A stretch of 59,131 nucleotides of DNA. It comes from Auriscalpium vulgare (taxonomy: Eukaryota > Basidiomycota > Agaricomycetes > Russulales > Auriscalpiaceae). A program made the translations under genes and the position numbers. Below are positions 25,866 through 36,203 of this stretch, in pieces. Every line of letters starts with the position of its first letter. Within the stretch, counting starts at the first letter, position 1. A model generated the notes under the pieces. It was not told the origin of the DNA. It made no database searches and saw only the letters and a list, made by a program, of their open reading frames with translations. Location: the NCBI GenBank assembly GCA_019915015.1, contig JAHBBC010000071.1, positions 1-59,131 on the forward strand, in the 5' to 3' direction.

Positions 25866-26681
25866 GACGGAGCAAGAGAAGAGGCGCTAGGGAGACGGGG
25901 TAACGAACGACTGCGCGCGTACGGTATGGCGGCGAGAGGGAAGAAATAGCGAGCCAGTAACGTGAAGGGCAACATACGCTAAACATACGCGCTCAATTTT
26001 ATTAGCGAGGCCCTGGCCCTCGCTTCGAATCCGCCCCCCGCCCGCTCCCACCAAGTCCGCAGCGACGTCGGCCGCAGCACGATCGAGTGCATCCCGCCGT
26101 GTCCGTGCGGGTCCAGCGCGAATGGAGGATATCAGGAGGATATGCTGTTGCAAAGTTTTGCAAAGTCGCGTCGCGTGCGCCGTCCCGCCGGCTCGTCCGT
26201 AGACGGCATAGCTCTTCCATGAACGCCGTCACGCCGGCTCCGGCGCACTTTTTGCGGACGACACGCACGTATCAGATTCTGTTGGGCGGCGCAGCCTCCC
26301 AGTCCCTCGTTCTTCTACGCCCGCGTTGGATGCCCAGGCCCTCTGAATCTTTGCAGCTGCGAGCCATCTGGTCAGGCAACATCCGAACAAGGCCACTTCC
26401 GCTTCAGGGCTTTCATTTACTTTCATTTCCCCGCATCACAGCCCTGCACGCATCCAGATGTCGCTGTGCCTTTCAATCACAATCTCACAACGCCCTCGTT
26501 GCCACATGTCCTGGTCACGCAGCCGCCCCTCCGCTCTACTTCCTTGTCTGTCCGCCCAGCATACGCACGCGCAGCCAAAACAAGTGGTCCGCATCCTAAT
26601 TGCCTGCGTGATCGACGCCACCATCCTGATGGTCCGATTGCGGTTAGCCCGGTATTCCATACCACCGACCGCACTAGCGCC
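25866..26681. promoter_or_regulatory. Divergent intergenic region, pyrimidine-rich toward 26.7 kb
   Basis: It separates the DENN start (minus) from an ATG at 26682 (plus). The last 250 bp are pyrimidine-rich on the + strand, as in fungal promoters and leaders just before a start codon. No domain-bearing frame is seen. Confidence 0.35.
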
Positions 26682-26706
26682 ATGGCAACCGTCCGCATCC
26701 GGTCCC
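26682..26706 (+). pseudogene. 5' piece of a reading frame split by the transposon
   Basis: An ATG in strong context (gccATGG) at 26682 starts eight codons (MATVRIRS) plus one base, then hits the transposon end. The frame resumes in phase at 33576 if the element and one target copy are removed. Identity of the product is unknown. Confidence 0.45.
26699..26706 (+). repeat. Target-site duplication, left copy (CCGGTCCC)
   Basis: Eight bases CCGGTCCC directly abut the left inverted repeat and recur exactly at 33568-33575 next to the right one. Confidence 0.85.
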
Positions 26707-26738
26707 AGGACCCCCGTAACTCATGCCAGGGGTATGAT
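26707..26738 (+). repeat. Left terminal inverted repeat
   Basis: About 32 bp, starting AGGACCCCCGTAACTC and ending GGGGTATGAT; the reverse complement of 33536-33567 with one T/C mismatch. Confidence 0.9.
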
Positions 26739-26752
26739 CCGCCAAACGGGGT

Positions 26753-26835
26753 CAACTACCATTTTTTTTTGCGGCTCGCGACCCCTTCCAGCTACCATTC
26801 GCCCCTCAGACCTCCGTTTGGGGTCCGTAGCTACC
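26753..26835 (+). repeat. Left subterminal YARCTACC repeats (three copies)
   Basis: CAACTACC at 26753-26760, CAGCTACC at 26789-26796 and TAGCTACC at 26828-26835, all on the + strand. Candidate transposase-binding sites by position and repetition. Confidence 0.55.
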
Positions 26836-26945
26836 ACGGATAGGATCATAGCTTCAAAAAAATCGTAGTTTATTGTAAAAAGCTCCGCTTTGCGTGCAGG
26901 CAGGAGGGGATGTACTACGGATGCGCAGAGGCCTGTCAAACTGAC

Positions 26946-29900
26946 CTATTCATCTGGTTCATCGTCACCCGCCTGTTCAAGACCCGCCTTGACCCTCCCA
27001 CTAAGCTCCTTGATAGCACGAGCGATATTCGCGACGTTCTGCTTGAGGGCGACATAGCACGCGCCATCAGATTTTACCAAAGCTAGTGTTGAGCCCGAGG
27101 TTTGGAGGGGATGGTCGAGGGCATACAGGAAGTAGGACGGTTTCAGGAAGGCGAACCGAGGGATCTTGCTAGGATCGGCGAGGGAGAATTGGTTGTGTCG
27201 GACCGGCTTGAACAGTCTCACAGCGATGTAAGAAAGAGCGGTGATGCGAGACGTGTCCGAAGCCCAACCATGTTTGCCGTTCTTACCGGCCGACTTCTCG
27301 TACATGGTCAGGACTAACCAGCCATCAGCGCATGCCGAGTCATGTTGAAGATTACGACGCACCTTCTGCAAGGCAGATTGCCTCATCAACAAGAACCAAG
27401 CCATAAGAAGGCGGCATGCCAGTGTGAGCAGCGTAGAGGTGTTTGAGCGGCGTGACATTGGCCGAGTGTGCGACCTTGGGGACGTGATGCTTTGCGAAGA
27501 TCGCTGCTCGCCTCCGTTCAGCCTGGCGGACGTCAATACCATGTATGTGCACTCATACAACACTAGCAGACGCACCTGATACGATGCATTTGCAGCGACC
27601 TCAGCCGCGTTTGCAGCCGTCCCTGGTGCAGGAGCAACAGCTTCTTCGCCGTTGATTGCTCCGTCTCGACCGCCCGCAGCTGGCTGCCGCCAGCGCATCG
27701 ACCGACCCGCGCCCGTGGTAACACCGCGCTCTGTAACACCGCGCTCTTCTTGACGCTTGAGAACATCCTTGACCAACTGCAGAAGGCGTTTTTTCTCGGA
27801 GAGCGTTGACTGGGCGGGTGGACCGTTATCAGAGGAAGGTGGTAGATCTTCCGAGGACTTGAAGGCCTTTGTTCGGACACCTTTCTCAGCCTGTCTGGTA
27901 TGATGCGACCGGCGGATGACTGCGAGCTGTTCGAGATCGAATTCAGCAGAGATCACTGTGTCCTGGAAGGTCCTGCGCTCGTCGGGGTCGGACACAGCAG
28001 GGAGCGACTGGGCGAGGATCTTCCCTATATGTGCAGCGTCTTTGCGTGTTGCATCCGCTGTGTCTTCAGGCAATTGCAGTCTAGTAATGTGAGGGTTAGA
28101 CTCTGTAAGATCTATCGGCGGTGAGAGGAGGACAAAACACGAACATGTCGACAGTGCTCTGGACGCATAAGGCAGCTGCTGCGCAAGTCAAATCGTTCAA
28201 CTGCTGGTCGAAGACCGCACCAACTCCGTCTGCATTCTCTGCCTTCTTCAACCCATTTTCAATCTGGAGCATCTCGGGCTCGTCTTCGTCCATCTCAGGA
28301 CCCTCGTCTTCGGAATCGGACTGGCCATAGATTGCATCCCAAGCCTCCTGCGAATACCAACTCGACAACGATGGGAATGCGCGAACACGGTGAGCTTGAT
28401 TCTGCAATTTGTCCAGAAAATCCGGGTCTAGTACGAGAGCGTCCCACAGATTCGCTGCCTCCGAATGGGCCTGTTGTGTTGCTTGCTCAATGTCGTGATC
28501 AGAAGGGAATGTGGAGAGGGCATGGAGGTCGAGATGTCGATTGTCGGTATAGGTATGATTGTATCCATTCGCTCTTTCCTTGCCCTCAGATGTCTTTGCA
28601 AGGAAGAGATGCTCGCGCAAGCGGACTGAGAGCTTCGGAATCATATGATAGAAGTCTTGCAAGGTGAAGTCCTTCACAAGCTGTCGACAAATGCCGAAGA
28701 CATGCTCACAGACTTCGGTTGATAGAAGCCAGGGCAGCAATGGGTATCTGCCGTCGAGGTGGTCCCGATAGATGATCACCAACTGAAGGAAACCAACGAC
28801 TAGGAAGTTTGTGATGTCGCGTGCCTCGGGAGATATGAAGTGTTGAGCTTTTCGGTAGCCCGCGATGTCCATGAAGTCGGTCCACATTTCCATGAAGAAG
28901 TGCGCACGCAGCACCATGCGAACACGTTCGATAATTGGGATCGATCGATTCTGGTATGCATCCACGAGCTCTCCAAACACAAAGAGGTAGATAATCGAGC
29001 CGACCATTTCACGATGCTCGTTGGTGAACCATGCTAGCGTATGACCGGAGAAGAGACGGGTCGCAGCATTGTCGTCTTGTCGATCAAGTTTCTCGACATC
29101 CCTCCGAAACAATGTCCCTGTTGCTTCAATTGCTGCAAGGCGGAAGTGGCTGTACGACGTCGTATAGCTGCCCAAAGTAAGTATCCGGGCACCTGAGAAT
29201 GCGTTGTTCCGGTACGTCTTGCGCCCATGGTTCGAATCTTGAATGAGTGCGACAGGCTGTCGCCCTGCGCCGATGAGAGGAATGTGGAGGTTGATGTCAC
29301 GATGTGAGCGAATAGGGTGCCTGAGGGTGTAGTCAATGTACGCAACGGCGTGAGCGACCAGGAGACGTTGAAGGGAGCGCTCGACAGCCGTGCCGTCTGC
29401 GGCGTAGGATACAACGTTGATCTTGCGGGAGAGAAGGCCATTCAATATTAATTCCAGGTGGACGAACAGTTGCTCCGCCGAGTTTGACTCTGAGATAGGG
29501 AGCGCCGCAACGACGATAGTCGGAACGCCGGGAAGAGGGATCTGGAGGGTCCATACGCGTATCTGGCATGTGTCGGTGAGCTGCATGCCTCCGAAGTATT
29601 CGTAGAACTCATACCTTCTTAGCCTTCTCGATCTTCCTGGTGCGGATGAGGGCATCGAGTGTGTTGATGTCGCTCACGACGACGGGATCGCCAGGACTCC
29701 CTAGAAGCACGTAGCACTTTCGTATTGGGTCCCAGTGAGGCCTCAAAGACTCTAGCAGCTTCGTATCATCACATGCGAGGCCAACGGGACCCACAAGGTA
29801 GTCCAATGATTTCAGCCGTTCGTAGATAAATTCAAATGTTGCCTCTGTGATGCCGATGGGAAACTGCACTTCGTGCGCACGACGTTTCCTTCGGGTCATT

Positions 29901-32900
29901 TATCAGTCAATTGTATCAATGCAATCTTGTAAACACTGACTGGAGTGTCCGTTCTGCGGGTACGGGTAGCACATTCATCATGGATTCATATGCTCGCGGG
30001 CTTAAGACGTGGATAATTTGCGCCCACTCCAATGTCATGGCTGAATATCGCATGCCGTTCAAAGGGACACCTCGTTCTTCTAAATCTTTCTTCTTGACGA
30101 GATCGTTCATCAAGGCGACAAACAAGGAATTGCCATGCTTGCCCTCGATAACGCCTCTTGCGAAGACTAGGCATGCACTATGAGGGTTCTGTGCAGACAA
30201 TGATCAGAAGCTGTAACGTGGGGATACTATGAACTTGAAGCTACTGACATCTTCGTATGCCTCCAGAAGAGGTGCAAGGTCGGGATGAGTAAGAGCATAT
30301 CGATGGAGGGCCTGTATGTCGTCTTTCTGAGCATGATTGGGGGTGAAGCGGCGATTCTTAGGCTCGGGGACTGGCTTGCGAGTCGCATTCTGGAATACGT
30401 GGACATGCAGCAGAGCGAGGCAGTTGACACAAGTAACATCCTCAGTTGACTCTTCCGGCACCCTTACAGTGCGAAGACAATCTGTCGCAAGGACATGAAG
30501 GGGAGGCGACCGATAGTTCTTCCACTGCCACCGATGCTCTTGCTCCGTGTCGACTACTTGCTTTCTGGCCTTATCCAACGAACGATAATCTGGTGCCGAA
30601 TACAACTCTAACGCCAAATCGGCGAGGGAAGGCCCGCCGCCCCCGCCGTATGGTGTGCGCTCCAAATATTGACGCACACGAGCGTATTTTGCTGCGCGAA
30701 GTCCGAAACAAGGACGATCTATCATTCTCGGAGCGGGGGCCTGCGTCGATGAGGTTGATGCCCAGATGTGGCCCAGTGTATGTGATCGCATTGTGCCCTT
30801 GCAAACTTTCTGGTGCTGTTTGAATGCCTTGGTGTGATACGCCCCAGTCATAAGCATGTACTTGTTGCATCGAGAGCATCGGACCTTCCGAACATCGTCT
30901 AGACAGAACTCGGCCATGTCGTCAAGCGCAAGGATTTTCTCCTTGAATTTGGTATACGCCTTTGAGTTGTCGTCCCTACCGCGTTTGACGAAGGAATTGG
31001 CCAGGCGCGTGCTGATTGCTCCAGACGATGGCCCAACATCAGCGCTTGCGGTGCTTGCAGACACGGTAGCAATGACATCCTTATTCTTTCCCTTGGGCGC
31101 GAAGAACGGATGAATGGGCCCAGGGACAGTGCGTGTGCGTTTTGCAGGATGGATAGGCGCCTGAGCCTCTGAGTCGTGGTCAGATTGAGCGCTTGTTGCT
31201 TCACTCGCGCTCGCAGCCGTCTTGTCGTCTGCGCTCGAGCTCCCTTTCCTCCGCCTTTTCAGTAAGCCCCGCGCAGCCTTCAGTGTCGTCCCAATGGAAC
31301 TGATGATCTTCTTAGATGCCCTTGACAGTCGACTTCCATCGGATGCGCAATCCTCCGCCTCACTTCCCACCGACGACACCCTTCTTGACGACATTGACGC
31401 AGCATCAGAAGTCCCATTTTCCAAATGGCTTCTCCATTCTGTGATACTGCCAGGCCCATCCTGGTCCAGCATTCCACCACGCGGAACTGGTGGGAGATCA
31501 TCGTCGACAGTGGATGGAGAGAGCAACGACCGGCCGTATGCGCAGCTGGTATCGGTGGTATCGGGCATAGGTATGTCGTCGCAGTCGCTGTCATAGCCAC
31601 TAGCAGATGCAAGTACTGAATATGATGATGTAGGAGAAGGTGGCATTGACAGAGGTGGAATTGACGGATCGTATTTGCTGCCTTCGTCCATGTCTCCGCG
31701 TCGCCCCATCTGCTTTTCTTCCACCTCTGGACTGAATCCTTCAAGTAGACATTCAGCATCTCTGGTCGACTCGCCGGGTTCGGAAGCTTGAGGATTTAGA
31801 AGGTGGGCCATCCCGCGAGGGATATGATGCGCAACAGGCTCATCGCGTCCGGCGCCGCCTGTCACAGCATCAGACCGTCGCTGATGACTTGATACCTGCG
31901 CAGAGCACCTGAGTATCGTCGTCCTCATGTCGCTAATGAGCAAAATATAGCGTACCGATTGAATATGGTCGGCAGCGAGCCTCTCGAACCACGCCAACCG
32001 TTCGACGTGGCGCCTTGAATCATCCCAAAGCTGCCAGCCCAGTGTTTCGTGTGCGACCGCATTCACGGCGATCACGCCACACGATACGTGATCTGTCTGT
32101 CTCGCTGTCGTAAGCGACTGTCCCTCCCACTTGTACTCAATGCCGAATTTGACACGCGTCCACCAGAGCAATTTCTTCTCGATGTCTTTAGGCAGGCGCA
32201 GTCCCTGATGGTAAAGGCCGTCGCCTTGTTTCACAGGAATGGTAAGATTGCATTCCCATTGGCGACATAGTAACGTACTCACCATAGGATATTGTTTCCG
32301 CTTGACCGTCGATCTTCACGACAACAAAATGCTTGTATTTGGCGAGGAAAACAGGGAAGAGGAGTACCTTCCTATGGGTGCGCAGATCGTCTTCAATTCT
32401 CTTGAGGTAACGAGGTGAGTCGGGGAACAGGTCTTCTATTACTGTGATCTTTGAAATTGCATTCCAGAACTCGTGTCCGGCGATCTCGAAGTTGTTGGCA
32501 ATTCCTGGCGTGCTCCGAACGCGGCTTCTCAACCACATGAGCATCATGTCAACGATGGTGTCGGTGAGAAGGCCGTCTGATAACAGCGGAGCAAGGGCTG
32601 ATGTTGTCGTAAATGTGGCGGCACCGGGTATCATGAGTTGCTGGCGCCAGGGAAGCGAGTGGATAAGAGCAACAGTGCGTTCGCTTTCCATAGAACCGTC
32701 AGCGACTTGTAGCAGCCACCGCACGCTCGCCGTCCACGTCTCCTGTGCCAGGAGGACCGTACGCATCCGTTGCCAGTAAGTGATCATCCACAGCGGGGAT
32801 GCACCACTTGCATATCGTGGGTCCATGATTGATTGTGCGCCATCCAGGATGGCCTGCGGTGCGAGTGCAGCAAGCTTGTCCACGAAGGCATCCGTAGGAA

Positions 32901-33413
32901 GGCTTCGTGATTTTGTAAGTGTGGTTATGGGGAAGACTGCCACGTCATGGCTAAAAACAGCTTTGGTTGAGGGTGTATGAGCTGCTGATCGCGACGAGGG
33001 AGTGGTGTAGATACGAAGGAATGAACATCCTCGGTGCCGCTGGGGAGCAAAGAAGTCTCGGGAGCGTTGGGAATCCTGAGGAGCTGCTCGATGTAGGCCA
33101 GCAGCTCCGGCGGTGGGTTCTGGGGATAGCTTTTGCCTTGCGAGATCCATAATTCGGGACGGAACATAGGTATTTCATCGTCGTTGTAGATTGTGATGGA
33201 CTCATCCATTGGCACGATGCCGGGATGGCTGCGAGGGTGATGCGCTGCACAGAAGAAGCAGGTTCGGTCCGAGGCGTTGTCGTAGAATGTCGTACGCAGC
33301 AGGCCACGTAAATTTCTACCTAATGTCTCAACTTGTACGAATTATACCGGTAATTATGGGGTCAAAATCTTCTGCCGCCAGTACTTAGTCCAACTACCTC
33401 TGTGATCAGACAT
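26946..33413 (-). CDS. Ulp1-protease/RNase H-fold transposase of the 6.9-kb element
   Basis: One spliced gene of roughly 1,850 residues. The start is uncertain: ATG 33413 joins through a weak intron to VETLGRNLRGLL; the next in-frame ATG is 33209 (MDESITIYNDDE). Order: a Cys/His segment (CFFCAAHH); a Ulp1/C48-type peptidase with His in KHFVVVKID, Asp in ISYGDGL (across an intron) and Gln/Cys in RQTDHVSCGVIA; a Ser-rich linker; a zinc knuckle (CSRCNKYMLMTGAYH...C) near 30.85 kb. The catalytic core follows: LACDDTKLLESLRPHWD, VVSYAADGT near 29.40 kb, LIQDSNHGRKT, DRQDDNAATRLFS and STEVCEHVFG near 28.71 kb. The C-terminus (VALKQNVANIARAI) ends at 26946. Introns of 40-60 bp join in frame. Near 32955 the frame shifts by one base at a T5 run. 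Confidence 0.85.
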
Positions 33414-33527
33414 CGGTTCACCGCGCCCCTAACTACCACCATCAGGATCATACTTTTGCCCCAAATTCTAGCCCCCAGCTACCTCAGACCCCTCAGAGCT
33501 TCCGGCGCAAAGCGCCGTCTAGCTACC
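33391..33527 (+). repeat. Right subterminal YARCTACC repeats (four copies) and hairpin
   Basis: CAACTACC 33391-33398, TAACTACC 33430-33437, CAGCTACC 33476-33483 and TAGCTACC 33520-33527, again all on the + strand. A perfect stem CGGCGC-AAA-GCGCCG lies at 33503-33517. Confidence 0.55.
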
Positions 33528-33535
33528 GTGCGAAA

Positions 33536-33567
33536 ATCATACCCCTGGCGTGAGTTACGGGGGTCCT
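33536..33567 (-). repeat. Right terminal inverted repeat
   Basis: Reverse complement of the left end at 26707-26738, one mismatch in about 32 bp; followed directly by the duplicated CCGGTCCC. Confidence 0.9.
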
Positions 33568-33575
33568 CCGGTCCC
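33568..33575 (+). repeat. Target-site duplication, right copy (CCGGTCCC)
   Basis: Exact match to 26699-26706; it marks the right border of the insertion. Confidence 0.85.
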
Positions 33576-33754
33576 CGCTCCCGGCACCGGCCTCCGTCGC
33601 CCATGTGCGCCGCGCGCCGTCTGCAGCCGCCGCACCATCTCATCAGGCTCGTCTCGAGCTTTTGGTTATTCGCCCCAGGACCCCAGACCACCGCTGCCTT
33701 ATCGAGAAGGCTGAGCTAAGCGTGTCGGCCACAGTCGCGTTTCCGACTTCCTAG
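33576..33754 (+). pseudogene. 3' piece of the reading frame split by the transposon
   Basis: Joined to 26682-26706 the frame stays open for 67 residues to the TAG at 33752-33754. The right part reads PLPAPASVAHVRRAP, then LVIRPRTPDHRCLIEKAELS. The VIRPRTPDHRCLI part is also encoded on the minus strand by the inverted copy at 34452-34490. The product is Ala/Arg-rich and not recognised; a longer spliced gene is possible. Confidence 0.45.
33665..33703 (+). repeat. Exact 39-bp inverted repeat, left arm
   Basis: Begins GTTATTCGCCCCAGGACC and ends TGCCTTATC. Its perfect reverse complement is at 34452-34490, 748 bp away. Neither arm extends beyond 39 bp. Confidence 0.9.
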
Positions 33755-34451
33755 GCCTGTGGCTTCAACTTGTTCGACCTATACTTCCAGTTCCACGCTT
33801 CCCTCCCAGCATCCTGTCCTTGCCCACTCCCTTTCTCTCAACATGGTTCCCGACGGGTACAAGAAGCTGGCTTGAAACAAGCTCCCCACTGCTGCGGCAC
33901 AATGTTTGGTATGTCAACAGAGCACGGACTGTTGCGCTGGGGGCGGGCAGAGTGGGAAGAAGGCGAAGAGCGATGTATGGGGCGCGTCAAACACGTCGAA
34001 ATTGGGCTTAGTGCTCAAGATCATGACTTTGCTTGCAGTCCCCTCAGCCTCCGCGCCAATTAAACCCTGCGCGCGCGCCCAGACGTATAGGCTCGGTGTG
34101 AGTTAAGCAACTGCAGTGCCGGCGCGTGGTCTATCTGCCGCTGCGCGCGGGTGTGGTGGCGGCATGACGGGCGGGAAGTGTCGGGAGCAGTGTCGCCTGT
34201 GCCCTGGCCCCTCTTGTGCACCGGAAGGTGTGGGCGAGCAATAACCCGCGGGGCCCGAGTGGCGTCATGTGTAGTTTTGTGCTCCTTGTGTATAGTAGAT
34301 TTGTAGTAGATGCGGTAATAAACCAATATGCTCATGACCCCAGGCCTCAGATAAATGTGAAGATATTTAGTTTCTATCGCATTGGAGCATATGCGTGCCC
34401 CTTGCCCTGGATACTGGTGAACTGCCTTCACGTTGGGCCTCATGGTGTCCG
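33755..34451. other. DNA between inverted-repeat arms, weak frames only
   Basis: A short start (MVPDGYKKLA) in good context lies at 33843. A frame near 33930-34062 reads GGGQSGKKAKSDVWGASNTSKLGLVLKIMTLL in pieces and looks coding-like (basic, then hydrophobic), but I could not build a convincing spliced gene. 34290-34400 is AT-rich and non-coding. Confidence 0.35.
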
Positions 34452-34490
34452 GATAAGGCAGCGGTGGTCTGGGGTCCTGGGGCGAATAAC
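34452..34490 (-). repeat. Exact 39-bp inverted repeat, right arm
   Basis: Perfect reverse complement of 33665-33703. On the minus strand it encodes the same VIRPRTPDHRCLI peptide, so it may be a displaced, inverted fragment of the interrupted frame rather than a transposon end; no target duplication flanks the pair. Confidence 0.85.
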
Positions 34491-34871
34491 GCTCAACTCT
34501 CGTCTCGTCAATCTTACTCCGGGCGGCGGCTCGCCATCAGCGCACCGCGGCGACCGCCAGACGGGGCGAGTCCGTTTGTTCGGCGCGCTCCGCATCTTTG
34601 AAATTAGAGCAGCGAGCATTGTGCTGCATGACATCGCGGCACACTAGACGTTCTGTAGCCGACAGCTGGAGGCGTCGACTGGAGAACTGACGACCGGAGA
34701 ACTGATGCGATCCGCGCAACGAGGTCGTGATCGATGCCATGTCCTCGATGATGCGCCAGTCTCCGCGGCTGACCTTGCCTGTAGAATTCCGTAGTACCTG
34801 CACGATTGGAGACGATTGGCTGTACTGTTCTCGCGCTAGTACTATCCTCCTTGTCCTCGTACTCCCCATCG

Positions 34872-35555
34872 CTACCGGACAATTTCCTTCATAATCTCCT
34901 CCAACTTCTCCGCGACTCGCAAGCTGATGTCTTTCCATCCGGCGGCATCCCGCAGGCGAAGCATGCGTTCCCTCGTCATAATTTCGAACCGATCTCCCAC
35001 CCACCTGCCGTAGTTGCTCGGCGGGTTCTTCATGCTCGCGTCGTAGTAGGACGACCAGCATATGAGCGACAGCAGCACATGCCCGAGGTCCACGTCGGGG
35101 ATCTTGGTGAATGCCTCCGCGCGCACGCACTGGAACTTGGTCACGTTGCACAGCATCCACGGCTTGGCCAGCGGGATGACGCCCAGCATATGGCTGATCG
35201 CCTTGTTGTCGAGTCGCCCTGTGAGCGCTGTGCGCCATCTGCGTGTGTGGTACATCGGGAACCTGGTTTCCTTGAAGGCCTCTGTGGCCCAACTGTAGAT
35301 GTTCTCGTAGCGGTTGAGTTCATTCTCTTCGGAAGTGGTGAGCATATTCTCCGGGGTGTCATCTGTGTAGTCGCCGACGCAGATGATGCGGCTGCTGATC
35401 CAGGGCGCGTATTCCTGCACGTGGAGAGCCTCAACGCGCCGCATGCCGATCGAAAGGAGATGTTGGTGCGCGAGGCCAAGGCAGATGGCGTCCGCGAAGT
35501 TGTCGACTGCTTTGAAGATGTGGTCGATCACTTCAGGCGGGATGGTTGCGAGCAA
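34872..35555 (-). CDS. F-box-like hypothetical protein, 5' end uncertain
   Basis: A frame of 227 codons reading LLATIPPEVIDHIFKAVDNFADAICLGLAH, an F-box-like opening of the type common in Agaricomycetes. The remainder is a Trp/Tyr-rich globular region (SWATEAFKETRFPMYHTRRW, LICWSSYYDASM) ending EKLEEIMKEIVR. The frame runs on upstream of 35555 (KTSTGELVLG) without an ATG. A splice from an ATG near 35690 was tried but gives a stop, so the first exon was not found; the gene may be 5'-truncated. Such proteins are F-box-like receptors or orphan paralogues; the partner is unknown. Confidence 0.55.
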   Translation of the reverse strand: MLATIPPEVIDHIFKAVDNFADAICLGLAHQHLLSIGMRRVEALHVQEYAPWISSRIICVGDYTDDTPENMLTTSEENELNRYENIYSWATEAFKETRFPMYHTRRWRTALTGRLDNKAISHMLGVIPLAKPWMLCNVTKFQCVRAEAFTKIPDVDLGHVLLSLICWSSYYDASMKNPPSNYGRWVGDRFEIMTRERMLRLRDAAGWKDISLRVAEKLEEIMKEIVR

Positions 35556-35758
35556 GCCGAGAACGAGCTCTCCGGTCGACGTCTTCAGCTTCGAGGGCCT
35601 GCCAGCGCGGCGGCCAAGTCACCGTTAGCGCTCAAGCGTCGATTCTATTCCGCAGCGATGCTGGGATGTCCAGACGCCTCACCGCGCATGCAAGGTCGTC
35701 CTGTGAGCAAGGGAAGAATTCTCCTATTCTCCCCAAATATGGTGAGGTCGCCTTTCTG

Positions 35759-36203
35759 TCAATATTGATACTGCATCGTGGTCAGCACCTGTGTGGCGTA
35801 GACTTGCGCAGTTGCGGCGAGCGGAAAGCTCACATCCGCCAGAGTTGCAAACCCATTGTGAGTGATGATATAGGTGGTTGAGTGTGACTCGGTGCGTTTT
35901 CTCGGGGAAGTGAAGTACAAGATAGGGGATGGGTAATTGTACGGGCTCACTGAGAAAGAGTTGCCAGCGTTGACCGATCTCGTGCCTTCGTACGTACGTT
36001 GTAGATTTAGAATGACCATTGACTTGCCTGGGAGCAGATGTCGGTCACGCCACTTCGGACGAATTCTGTCCACCGCGGAGTTGACGAAGAAAGGGATGGA
36101 GGATCTGCCGCTGACGGGTGAGGACATTCATGATGATGGGATAGCGTTGCACGACTTGGACGCGTATTGGTTAGACTCATCGTCGGAGCCTAGACTCCGA
36201 TAG
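35759..36203. other. Overlapping uncertain reading frames on both strands
   Basis: Minus 36127-35759 (from ATG MSSPVSGRSS) and plus 36012-36203 (from MTIDLPGSRCRS to an acidic EDIHDDGIALHDLDAYWLD end) overlap. The plus frame looks more protein-like but begins right after a stop, so it would need an upstream exon that I could not find. Neither is recognised. Confidence 0.3.

Larger units (their letters stand above)
26707..33567 (-). mobile_element. 6,861-bp DNA transposon with Ulp1-protease/transposase gene
   Basis: Bounded by terminal inverted repeats beginning AGGACCCCCGTAACTC at 26707 and, on the other strand, at 33567. The repeats match over about 32 bp with one mismatch, and are flanked by an exact 8-bp duplication CCGGTCCC. 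Inside is one long minus-strand gene with an N-terminal Ulp1-like cysteine protease and a C-terminal RNase H-fold transposase. An 8-bp GC-rich target duplication fits several superfamilies: P elements, hAT, and the KDZ group, whose fungal members often carry Ulp1. I do not assign a superfamily. Short YARCTACC repeats occupy both subterminal regions. One frameshift is seen, otherwise the gene is open, so insertion is probably recent. Confidence 0.9.

Noticed and set aside
26010..26060. TTCGAATCC motif suggesting a tRNA
   Set aside because: No T-stem complementarity and no D-arm upstream.
33665..34490. The 39-bp inverted repeat as terminal repeats of a second transposon
   Set aside because: Flanks show no direct target duplication and the arms encode a shared peptide, so a displaced gene fragment fits at least as well.
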